NCBI RefSeq assembly: GCF_937863835.1
Contig: NZ_CALMHT010000158.1
Location: forward strand, 1 to 54,512
Direction: 5' to 3'
DNA: 54,512 nucleotides
From: an uncultured Prevotella sp.
GTDB lineage: Bacteria > Bacteroidota > Bacteroidia > Bacteroidales > Bacteroidaceae
Notes under the pieces: model-generated
What the model saw: only the letters and a program-made list of their open reading frames with translations
Told to the model about the DNA's origin: nothing
Database searches by the model: none
Part shown: piece after piece, positions 16,560 through 24,495 of the stretch
Numbering within the stretch: position 1 is the stretch's first letter
How the letters are laid out: every line of letters starts with the position of its first letter
Position numbers and translations under genes: made by a program

Positions 16560-17404
16560 TTCTTGATTGGTATTGGTATTATTAAAGAAAAAGTGGTATA
16601 TTCGCCCTGTTTCGAATCGAAGGTGATACGACCATGATGTTTCTCCTCTATCACCTGACGGGTGATTGCCATACCGAGTCCCGTCCCCTGCCCTGCCGGT
16701 TTCGTGGTGAAGAAATTGTCAAAGAGTTTCTGTTTTACCTCATCCGACATACCCTCACCGTTATCCATAATCGTGATATTTAGTTCCGAGTTCTGCATAC
16801 TGACACTTACCGTGATGGTAGGTTTATACGACTCGTCTTTCGTCTCATTGGTTTTCTTCCATACCGCATAGCAGGCATTGTTCATGATGTTCAGCACCGC
16901 CCGACTGAGGTCCTGCGGGACTACGCTTTGCATCGGTATGTCCTGTTGGTAATCCTCATTGACCGTGATATTGAAACCTTTATAGTTGGCCCGCATCGAA
17001 TGATAAGAGAGCCATACATATTCCTTCACCAGTTTACAGATATCCGTAGGGATATATTCGTCCTCCTTACCTCTCGAGTATAACAGAATATTCCGGATGA
17101 TACTGATGGCACGGTCGCCATGTTCGGCAATTTTCGACATATTCTCTTTGAGGTCGGCCATGATGTCTTCCACATCTCCCAGGTCATCAGCATTAAAATT
17201 GTCTTTGTTGTCGTCTACAATATCTTCAAGGTCAGCAATCAGTTTATCCGACATTTTACTGAAGTTGATAACAAAGTTAAGCGGGTTTTGTATCTCATGG
17301 ATGACGCCTGCACTGAGTACGCCAAGGGATGCCATCTTTTCCTGCTTCTTCACTTGTTCCTGAAGCGTTTCCAGCTGTTTCTTGATATCTTCTATTGTAT
17401 CCAT
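16556..17404 (-). CDS. Soluble sensor histidine kinase
   Basis: The 282-residue protein lacks a signal peptide or membrane helix. A short N-terminal coiled coil (about 1-25) leads into an H-box with the phospho-accepting His36 (GVIHEIQNPLNFV). The dimerisation helices are long and acidic (about 45-100). The ATPase domain has an intact N box (NIMNNACYAV), G1 (DNGEGM), F box (FDNFFTTKP) and G2 (GTGLGMAI). It should autophosphorylate, and the nearest receiver is Asp58 of the REC-SpoIIE protein in the same operon. It sits 14 bases after the propeller sensor and overlaps the receptor gene by four. With no input domain of its own, it probably depends on a partner for sensing. Confidence 0.9.
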   Translation of the reverse strand: MDTIEDIKKQLETLQEQVKKQEKMASLGVLSAGVIHEIQNPLNFVINFSKMSDKLIADLEDIVDDNKDNFNADDLGDVEDIMADLKENMSKIAEHGDRAISIIRNILLYSRGKEDEYIPTDICKLVKEYVWLSYHSMRANYKGFNITVNEDYQQDIPMQSVVPQDLSRAVLNIMNNACYAVWKKTNETKDESYKPTITVSVSMQNSELNITIMDNGEGMSDEVKQKLFDNFFTTKPAGQGTGLGMAITRQVIEEKHHGRITFDSKQGEYTTFSLIIPIPIKK

Positions 17405-17418
17405 ATTTTATGTATTTA

Positions 17419-20373
17419 TTAGTCGTGTTTTATTGGTATCGTAATAATGAATTCGGTATATTCGTCTTTAGCCGACTGTACTGAGATGGTTCCACCGATA
17501 TCATTGATAATCTCTTTGCTGAGATACAGTCCCACACCGGCAGCTTCGCCTGTCGTCTTGGTCGTAAAGAACGGATCGAAAATGCTCTCTATGATGGTAT
17601 CTTCTATTCCGATACCATTATCGTAGAGGCGTATCTTCACGTTTTCCTCCTCTGTTTCTACGGTCAGCCTCATCTCCGGTTGATAAGGATTGTGCTCGTA
17701 TTTTTTGGCTACTGCATATATGCTGTTATCCGCAAAACTCATCAGGGTCTTGTGCAACTGTTCGGCATTGGCTTCTATGACCACATTGTCAGGACAATTG
17801 TTCAACTGCATCTTGATGCCGTATTTCTTGATCAGATCGGCATGGTACTGACTCGCTATTTCGAGTATCTTACTGCACATCGTGGATACGACAATCGGTT
17901 CGAACTTACCTTTGCGTTCTTTCAGCATTTCCTCCATCGCCTTCAGAATACGGGTGGTATTCATTCCGTGCTGTTCTATCTTCGCCAGATTAGAGTCGAC
18001 CATCGACAGCACATCCATCGTATCGTCATAGATATCGGGAGTCATTTTCTCCTTATCATCGTCTATATCTTCTTTCACATCCTTGATCAGTCCAATAGAC
18101 AGATGCGAGAAATTGTTGATATAGTTCATCGGGTTCAGAATACGGTCGATAAGCCCCTTGGTCAGTTTACCCACCGTAGCCATCTTCTCCTGATGTATCA
18201 GTTCATTCTGGGCGTTACCCAAATCATCAAGTGCTTTCTCCAGACTCTTTGATTTTTCCACAACCTCGTCATTGCGTTGGCGCAGTTCAGACGTCCGTTC
18301 TTCCACGATTTTCTCCAGATGCATCTTCTCTTTCAAAAGACGTTGCATACGGAACCTTATCAGTTGCATGATAAGCAATGCGAAAAGCAGTATGTAGACG
18401 ATAACGGTATACCATCTGAGGTACAAAGGATACTGTATAGAGAACGGATACGAAACCGTATCTGTGATACGCCCGTATCTGTCGCGTGCCATCACCTGAA
18501 ACTCGTAATGTCCATAATATAGATTCTGGTAGTCTACGTCCGTTTCGGTGGTCCAAGCCGACCAGTCACTGTACCCTACTAAACGGTAGCGGTATTCTGT
18601 CTTTCCGAATATGGATGCATGGTCGGACGAATAGACGAAACGGATAGCCCTGTTATCACTTCCGAATTTGATATCTGTCTCATCGATCTGCGGTTTCAGT
18701 ATATGACCGGCATTGTTATATCCACCCCATATCACAGAGTCCTTACCTAGAATGATGGATCTGATATATACTTTCGACTTCTGATTGTATACCACATCGG
18801 GGGCGTTAATATCCCAGTGTATCATACCGAAATCACCACCTATCCATATTTCATTATTCCGTACACAAACAGCATTGACGACAAGGTCTCTGAGTGGATT
18901 CAACCATGAGTCGTACTCCACCAGACGTTTTCCGTTGCGAGCCACGCCCAGAGCTCTGCCTTCACTGTTGGTCTGCCATGCCCTGCCACTCTTGTCATAA
19001 TAGATGAACTGAGGATAATTGGCAAAATGGTATTTGCTCGGTATCACTCCCAGACGAAAGACCTTTGTATTCTTATCCCATCTGTAAAGACCTTTGTTGT
19101 TAAGGATGCTTACCTTTCCGTTGTTGTCGCAGATGGTGACTATGTTATCCTGACTGAAATGGGCCTTAACTGCCACATTCATAAAATGGCGGTCGGTCGG
19201 CTGTTTGAAGTACACCTGTCCGTATACCGTCTCAATCCATAAGGTTCCGTCGTTACCTTTTACGATATTGTTCACCTTGTCTATGTCTGCTATCTTCGTC
19301 CTCGAACCGGTACTGCTGTTCAGATACAGACCGTCCAGTTCACCTGTATATATGTGGGCGGCATCGAGATACAACACCGACAACGTGAGATTTTTATTCA
19401 TCCGTTGGGCTACATTACCCTTGATATGGAATAATCCGTCGCTGGTCGCCGCAAACAATTGTCCGTCCGACGTCTGTTGCAGTTGCCAACAAGTCTGGGT
19501 GACATTGGGAATCGGATAAAAATGGCGTACTTTCTTTATAAACAGTCCCTGCATGGTACCGACATATATCTGGTCGCCCACCTTATCAATGGCAGTAACC
19601 TCACCTATCAATCCTTCTGAAGCGGAGGAATGGGTAAACACCGACGGCATACTGGCACAGAAGAGTCCCTTGTCGGTAGCTCCCCATAATCCGCCTTTAC
19701 CGTCATACGTGATATGGTTGACATTATTATTGCATAGTCCATTCAGTTCAGACAATTCATATATACCCTTACCGTGAGACTCATCTACGACCAGTCCTTT
19801 ACCCGCTGAAGCGTAAAGGTTCCAACCGTTTTTGAACGCCAGTGTCTGGTTGATTTTAAATCCATAAGCTGTTTTCTGGGATATATTATCTTTGGTAATG
19901 TTTCCTTTTACTTTTATGATTTTGTCACCCCTTACCTGATATTGTACATGATCAGATGTGTTGAAGACAAGATAACCGTCTCTTTCGGCAATAGCAGACA
20001 CCTCACCGAGCAATTTTGTGCTCGTGTCTGAATGAAGCACTTTCAGTTGCAGCATACCCCTTGCGTCCGCACTCAGATATCCAAATACATTGTATCCGCC
20101 TACCCATATACGTCCTTTACTGTCTTTGAACAAGGATGTAACACGTGAAATACCAGGTGTATGGATAATCCGCCACTGTGCCTGGTCGTAATACAGGATA
20201 CCTTCGAAATTGGCGATAAACACACTTCCGTAATCATCACACACGATATCGAAATTACGATTATGGGCTTTGTAGACATCCGATGTATAGTTGGCAAAAA
20301 ACGGTATACCTCCGTAAGCCAACACTCCCAGACTCTGAATAGCAATAACAAATAATATAAGTAATCGTTTCAT
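17419..20373 (-). CDS. Propeller-domain membrane sensor with histidine-kinase fold lacking the phospho-accepting His
   Basis: This 984-residue protein begins with a signal peptide (about 1-19). Seven-bladed propeller repeats of the two-component regulator type follow (about 24-570, blades such as DSKGRIWVGGYNVFG, DGKGGLWGATDKGLF and NNEIWIGGDFGMI), then a Y_Y_Y domain (about 600-670), one membrane helix (about 675-695), a coiled coil and a kinase-like core. The core has the usual N, G1 (DNGIGI) and G2 regions, but the H-box reads LIDRILNPMN, with Asp743 in place of His. It also lacks the fused receiver and AraC domains of classical hybrid sensors. It may bind ATP yet not autophosphorylate, and so act as a regulator of the small kinase encoded 14 bases downstream. 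A periplasmic ligand is likely but unknown. Confidence 0.9.
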   Translation of the reverse strand: MKRLLILFVIAIQSLGVLAYGGIPFFANYTSDVYKAHNRNFDIVCDDYGSVFIANFEGILYYDQAQWRIIHTPGISRVTSLFKDSKGRIWVGGYNVFGYLSADARGMLQLKVLHSDTSTKLLGEVSAIAERDGYLVFNTSDHVQYQVRGDKIIKVKGNITKDNISQKTAYGFKINQTLAFKNGWNLYASAGKGLVVDESHGKGIYELSELNGLCNNNVNHITYDGKGGLWGATDKGLFCASMPSVFTHSSASEGLIGEVTAIDKVGDQIYVGTMQGLFIKKVRHFYPIPNVTQTCWQLQQTSDGQLFAATSDGLFHIKGNVAQRMNKNLTLSVLYLDAAHIYTGELDGLYLNSSTGSRTKIADIDKVNNIVKGNDGTLWIETVYGQVYFKQPTDRHFMNVAVKAHFSQDNIVTICDNNGKVSILNNKGLYRWDKNTKVFRLGVIPSKYHFANYPQFIYYDKSGRAWQTNSEGRALGVARNGKRLVEYDSWLNPLRDLVVNAVCVRNNEIWIGGDFGMIHWDINAPDVVYNQKSKVYIRSIILGKDSVIWGGYNNAGHILKPQIDETDIKFGSDNRAIRFVYSSDHASIFGKTEYRYRLVGYSDWSAWTTETDVDYQNLYYGHYEFQVMARDRYGRITDTVSYPFSIQYPLYLRWYTVIVYILLFALLIMQLIRFRMQRLLKEKMHLEKIVEERTSELRQRNDEVVEKSKSLEKALDDLGNAQNELIHQEKMATVGKLTKGLIDRILNPMNYINNFSHLSIGLIKDVKEDIDDDKEKMTPDIYDDTMDVLSMVDSNLAKIEQHGMNTTRILKAMEEMLKERKGKFEPIVVSTMCSKILEIASQYHADLIKKYGIKMQLNNCPDNVVIEANAEQLHKTLMSFADNSIYAVAKKYEHNPYQPEMRLTVETEEENVKIRLYDNGIGIEDTIIESIFDPFFTTKTTGEAAGVGLYLSKEIINDIGGTISVQSAKDEYTEFIITIPIKHD

Positions 20374-20384
20374 ATCTGGTGATT

Positions 20385-21938
20385 TTAGTATTGTTTGAAT
20401 GATTCAAATGGTATCGTACTGCCTATATAGTAGTTCCATTCGTCCTGTGTGAAATCTCTTTTGAGATTGTTGTGTATCGTATTGGCCATGTCATACGGGG
20501 ATATGACGATACGCGAAAGGGTTCCCGACTCATCTCCCGTCCATATCACGCCGTCTTGCGATATATTAAAACAGTGAACCCAGGAAGAGAACGACTTGAG
20601 CGTTACCGGTTCTATCTTTTCCATACGCAGATTCCACATATCTACCGTACAGTCGTAAGAAGATGAGAACAGGTTGCTTTCCTTAAAGCCTACCTGCGTG
20701 ATGGCGGAACGGTGACCGATCAGTGTCTTTTCTTCACGCCAGTTGTTGTCCAGCAGATATATCTTACCGCTACTCGTACCCAAGGCCGACATACGCAGAT
20801 AAGGTGACCAGGCGTATGACGTGACCGTAGAATTGAGAATGACAGGCAATATTTTCAGTTTTCCTTCATCACTGATTTCATAAGCACTTCCATCACGACA
20901 GAACAACAGATTGTTTCCGTCCTTTTCACCGATGGCAGACACGGTCTCCTGAAGCGGAATGCTCTTAATCAGTTTTAGACCGTCTTTGCTATACAGATAC
21001 AGGGCATTGTCGGCAACGAACATCAGACTACTGCTGTTCACAGGTATTATCTTCAGAAAACCATGACCGTCCAGTTGACTGACAGCAAATTGTTGTCCAT
21101 TCTTTACATACAGCTGTCCATATCTGGAAAGAGCATATATCACACCGCCATTATCTATGTAAACATCCCTGAAATCACATTTGACATCACGAAGGAGCAC
21201 GGTAGCATCATACTTGCCATCATGCTCGTTCCACTGGATGATTTCACCATATTTCGTAGTCGTGATAAACGAATGCGAACCGGCAAATAATATCTTCGTT
21301 ATCGCACCCTTGTTTTCATTCCTGGAAGAGACACTTTCACTCGACTTCGAAAGAGCATTGAATATGGCAGGGAGAAAGACATCTCCCTTATACCGTTGGG
21401 CATAAGTCCACGACGCATACGACAATAGGGCAGCCAACTCATGGTTGCCGATCTGATACTGGGTGGTGGACAAAGATCCGAGCGATCGTGCCAACGCCTT
21501 ATAACTCAACGTATCGGCTACACGTTTAGCAAGTTCAGCCTGCACCTGTTTCTCTTCGGCAAAGGCCCTTTGCTGTTTGGCCTCATTGAATGATTTTACG
21601 GCATTCTGTTCGGATATCTCGGCATTCTGTCTTTCTATCTCGGCCCTGCCTCTCATCATATCGGCACGCGAGCGCATATCGTTGGCTATTTTACTCTGTT
21701 GAATGGCTTCATCACTTCGCTTGTCAGAAATATCCTTCTGCTGATAAGCGATGTCTTCCATCTGTTTACTGATATGTCTCACCACAGAAGCCTGTCTGAC
21801 CTGTTCCGTCAGACCGTCTATCTTATCCTGCAGTCTATCAGCATTGGCAAGCGAACTCTGATACATACGGAATGTAAGTATCAGTAGTACGATCAGTACA
21901 GCACATAAGGTTGCCAAAACAATATTGCTCTTATTCAT
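20385..21938 (-). CDS. Membrane-anchored coiled-coil WD40-repeat protein
   Basis: The 517-residue protein has an N-terminal membrane helix (about 6-24) and a long Gln/Glu/Ala-rich coiled coil (about 30-150, with EQNAVKSFNEAKQQRAFAEE). A TPR-like helical stretch follows (about 150-200, ALARSLGSLSTTQYQIGNHE), then beta-propeller repeats (about 205-510, with GEIIQWNEHDG, SSGKIYLLDNNWREEKTLIG and SSYDCTVDMWNLRMEK). WD40 domains of this type act as protein-docking platforms. Which side of the membrane the propeller lies on is unclear. Its ATG overlaps the REC-SpoIIE stop by one base (TAATG), and it is followed 11 bases later by the propeller sensor, so it is made with both. Scaffold for the signalling proteins is the most likely role, by inference. 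Confidence 0.8.
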   Translation of the reverse strand: MNKSNIVLATLCAVLIVLLILTFRMYQSSLANADRLQDKIDGLTEQVRQASVVRHISKQMEDIAYQQKDISDKRSDEAIQQSKIANDMRSRADMMRGRAEIERQNAEISEQNAVKSFNEAKQQRAFAEEKQVQAELAKRVADTLSYKALARSLGSLSTTQYQIGNHELAALLSYASWTYAQRYKGDVFLPAIFNALSKSSESVSSRNENKGAITKILFAGSHSFITTTKYGEIIQWNEHDGKYDATVLLRDVKCDFRDVYIDNGGVIYALSRYGQLYVKNGQQFAVSQLDGHGFLKIIPVNSSSLMFVADNALYLYSKDGLKLIKSIPLQETVSAIGEKDGNNLLFCRDGSAYEISDEGKLKILPVILNSTVTSYAWSPYLRMSALGTSSGKIYLLDNNWREEKTLIGHRSAITQVGFKESNLFSSSYDCTVDMWNLRMEKIEPVTLKSFSSWVHCFNISQDGVIWTGDESGTLSRIVISPYDMANTIHNNLKRDFTQDEWNYYIGSTIPFESFKQY

Positions 21939-23107
21939 TATGGAAGTCGTTTGATTGTAAGTACAGTGATGTCATCCGACTGGGGTTCGTTGCCTGCAAA
22001 CTCCTTGACATCTTCCATGATTGCCTCAATGATTTCCTGACTGCCTGCTCCAGGTACACTGCTCAATGTTTTTTCGAGATTTTCCTCAGTAAACTGTTGC
22101 TTTTCTTCGTTGAAAGCCTCAGTCACACCGTCGGTATACATAATCAGGGCATCGCCCGGTTCAAGTGTTATTGACTCATTCTCATACTGGAATTTATCCA
22201 TAATACCAATGACCACATTCTTTTTCACGATCGGCATCATTTCCACCTTGTTATCGTGATGAAGGATATATGGCGGATTATGACCAGCATTGGTATAGTC
22301 GATTTCTCCCGTACGCACATTATAGATACCATAAAACGCGGTGACAAACATACAGTCGATACTTTCATTGCAAAGCAACTTATTGGCATAAGTCAGACAT
22401 TCGTTAGACGGCACTCCTCTGAGCCCTGTAGCACGTATAAGGGTTCGGCTGACAGCCATAAACAAGGCGGCGGGAACTCCCTTGCCTGATACATCGGCTA
22501 TCACAAAACCAAGACGATCGTCGTCTATACGGAAGAAATCGTAGAAATCTCCTCCGACATCCTTTGCAGGGTGCATGGAAGCAAAGATATCCACATTTTG
22601 TTCTATGTCCGGGAACGGTGGAAATATGCGTGGCAATATAGCATGTTGAATCTCTCCGGCTACCTGCAAGTCATTCTGAATGGACTCCAACTGGTTATGT
22701 TCCTGCTGCGAAGCTTTTACGAAATTAATCTGTTCGATAGCCTTTTCTATGGTAAGCGACAAATCATCCAAGTCGATCGGTTTCGTAGCGAAATCGAACG
22801 CTCCGTTATTCATCGCCGACCTGATATTGTCCATGTCACCATAAGCAGACACCATGATACATTTCAGGGCTGGATTTCTCATCTCATTGATTTTTGTGAG
22901 CAGAGTCAGTCCGTCCATCTCAGGCATATTGATATCACTGAGTATGATATCAAAGTCTTTTTTCTCCAGAACCAACTGCAGTGCTTCCAATCCGTTATGT
23001 GCAAAAGAAAATTCATATTCACCTTTGCGGATTTTTCTCCGGAAATATTGTGTAAGCAGTACTTCCAAATCGAGCTCATCGTCTACACTTAAAATTTTGA
23101 TTGCCAT
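21938..23107 (-). CDS. Response regulator with SpoIIE/PP2C-type phosphatase output
   Basis: The 389-residue cytoplasmic protein has a receiver domain (about 1-125) with Asp9/Asp10, phospho-accepting Asp58 (LSDINMPEMDG), Ser87 and Lys109 all in place. A coiled linker follows (about 130-165), then a SpoIIE-type phosphatase domain (about 170-389) with metal-binding motifs GGDFYDFFRI, IADVSGKGVPAALFM, MYTDGVTEAFN and QSDDITVLTIK. In other bacteria such proteins dephosphorylate STAS anti-sigma antagonists when the receiver is phosphorylated. No STAS, anti-sigma or sigma gene is in this window, so the target is unknown. The likely phosphodonor is the soluble kinase encoded at 16556-17404. Confidence 0.93.
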   Translation of the reverse strand: MAIKILSVDDELDLEVLLTQYFRRKIRKGEYEFSFAHNGLEALQLVLEKKDFDIILSDINMPEMDGLTLLTKINEMRNPALKCIMVSAYGDMDNIRSAMNNGAFDFATKPIDLDDLSLTIEKAIEQINFVKASQQEHNQLESIQNDLQVAGEIQHAILPRIFPPFPDIEQNVDIFASMHPAKDVGGDFYDFFRIDDDRLGFVIADVSGKGVPAALFMAVSRTLIRATGLRGVPSNECLTYANKLLCNESIDCMFVTAFYGIYNVRTGEIDYTNAGHNPPYILHHDNKVEMMPIVKKNVVIGIMDKFQYENESITLEPGDALIMYTDGVTEAFNEEKQQFTEENLEKTLSSVPGAGSQEIIEAIMEDVKEFAGNEPQSDDITVLTIKRLP

Positions 23108-23137
23108 ATTTCTTATATTTTTTATTCCAATTAATAT

Positions 23138-24331
23138 CTAAATACTGTTATTTCCTAAAAGGTTGTTTATATACAGAAGTATCTGTTGCAGATGGGCTAC
23201 TGTATTTCTTACTCCGTCACTGCTGAAATCGTTCAGGTCTTGTGAGTCACCGTAAATCCAGTTGACATTAGGAGCCACCACATAACTGTTGTTCATCTTG
23301 ACGGGGTACATCGTTGCTGTACAAAGAAGAGAATTGGAAGCATTCCAAACCTTCAGATTCATTCTGGCATTAATAATATCACAGATATCCTTTGTATACT
23401 GGTATTCGCCCGTGCCGTTTTTGGTTAAAAGATAAGTGCGCAGCGTACTCACGTCTGTCACTTTATCCGTAAAATAGAGTTCGTTGAGTATATTCAACTT
23501 AGACTCATAAGAACCGGGGGTCAAGGTGTAATCCACTCTGTCGAAGAAACCTTTCAGATGATCCTTTCCGATACCATTGAGTACATAAGAGGCAAGAAAC
23601 GAGCCGTTTTTCGTCAGTTTACCGTCAAAGTCGAAAGTCGTGTCCGTAATCTTAACTGTTCCCGTAAAATCGTAATCGAGATAGGTCATCTTGTTTGTAA
23701 ACACCACGGTGGTCATGGCAGCGTCGACTACGGCACTGACATTGACCGTCATAGCCGAATCATTCGAAGATGACAGGTTTTTGACTTGGAGTGTGACCCG
23801 GTCGGGTACGCCGACAGTGACAACGCCACTGCTACGTTTGAGCGTAAGAGGTAGCGGGAAACCTAGAGAATACCCCCATGACATCAGTGCCTCACGGTTC
23901 TGATTATTCTGGTCCTTGAAATGAAGGACGATGGAATCCGTGGCTGTCGCTGTTTTGATCCACTTCCCTTCGGTCGTATTTGCCTCATATACCCCAGCCT
24001 CATCCTTAAATCCAGTAAGCATGGTGGGCAATGCGGTGATATCACCGCCTACGATCGTCTTGAAATGTTGTAAAAGGGAATACAAAGAAACTTTTCCTGT
24101 CGAAGCATTCGGAAAAGTGCCATACCTTGCATATAGATAAGCAATAGTGCTGTTTACCTTTTTGAAATCCATTGTATCAAGATTGTCTGATGCGAAGAAT
24201 TCATTCGACACATTTTTGATATATGTATCAGGACTTACTGCCTCAACTTTCTTTGAATTCTCATCATCATAGTTGCAACTGAACATTGTCAACGACAAAA
24301 GAGACACATACAATACCCAAAGTCGTCTCAT
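23138..24331 (-). CDS. Large lipoprotein of unknown function, first gene of the signalling operon
   Basis: The 397-residue protein has a lipoprotein signal with Cys19 (LTMFSCNYDDE), followed by a helical region (about 30-130) and a beta-rich remainder (about 150-300) with a calycin-like look (YDFTGTVKITDTTFDFDGKL). It resembles DUF4925-type Bacteroidales lipoproteins by general appearance; I hold that loosely. It is the promoter-proximal gene, 30 bases before the REC-SpoIIE gene, behind a -7 box at 24362-24369. Being the only lipoprotein in the operon, it could be a periplasmic or surface partner of the TonB receptor, by inference from position. Confidence 0.7.
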   Translation of the reverse strand: MRRLWVLYVSLLSLTMFSCNYDDENSKKVEAVSPDTYIKNVSNEFFASDNLDTMDFKKVNSTIAYLYARYGTFPNASTGKVSLYSLLQHFKTIVGGDITALPTMLTGFKDEAGVYEANTTEGKWIKTATATDSIVLHFKDQNNQNREALMSWGYSLGFPLPLTLKRSSGVVTVGVPDRVTLQVKNLSSSNDSAMTVNVSAVVDAAMTTVVFTNKMTYLDYDFTGTVKITDTTFDFDGKLTKNGSFLASYVLNGIGKDHLKGFFDRVDYTLTPGSYESKLNILNELYFTDKVTDVSTLRTYLLTKNGTGEYQYTKDICDIINARMNLKVWNASNSLLCTATMYPVKMNNSYVVAPNVNWIYGDSQDLNDFSSDGVRNTVAHLQQILLYINNLLGNNSI

Positions 24332-24361
24332 AATACTAATTCTTTATTTCATAGCTATTTG

Positions 24362-24369
24362 CAAATATA
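24362..24369 (-). promoter_or_regulatory. -7 box of the seven-gene signalling operon
   Basis: TATATTTG on the minus strand lies 31 bases upstream of the lipoprotein ATG. No convincing -33 TTTG is seen. Confidence 0.45.
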
Positions 24370-24444
24370 TAAATTTATCCTCACATTAATTTATATTAAA
24401 TAATAAAATTGTTGATTTTAATCTTTTTTAATCATGAAATTTAG

Positions 24445-24452
24445 TACCTTTG
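24445..24452 (+). promoter_or_regulatory. -7 box of the TonB receptor gene at 24496
   Basis: TACCTTTG matches the consensus and lies 43 bases upstream of the ATG. The expected -33 position is only a T run (24424-24429). Confidence 0.5.
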
Positions 24453-24495
24453 CATCTGTTTTGCAATAATGCATGACATTTTAACTAATTAATTT

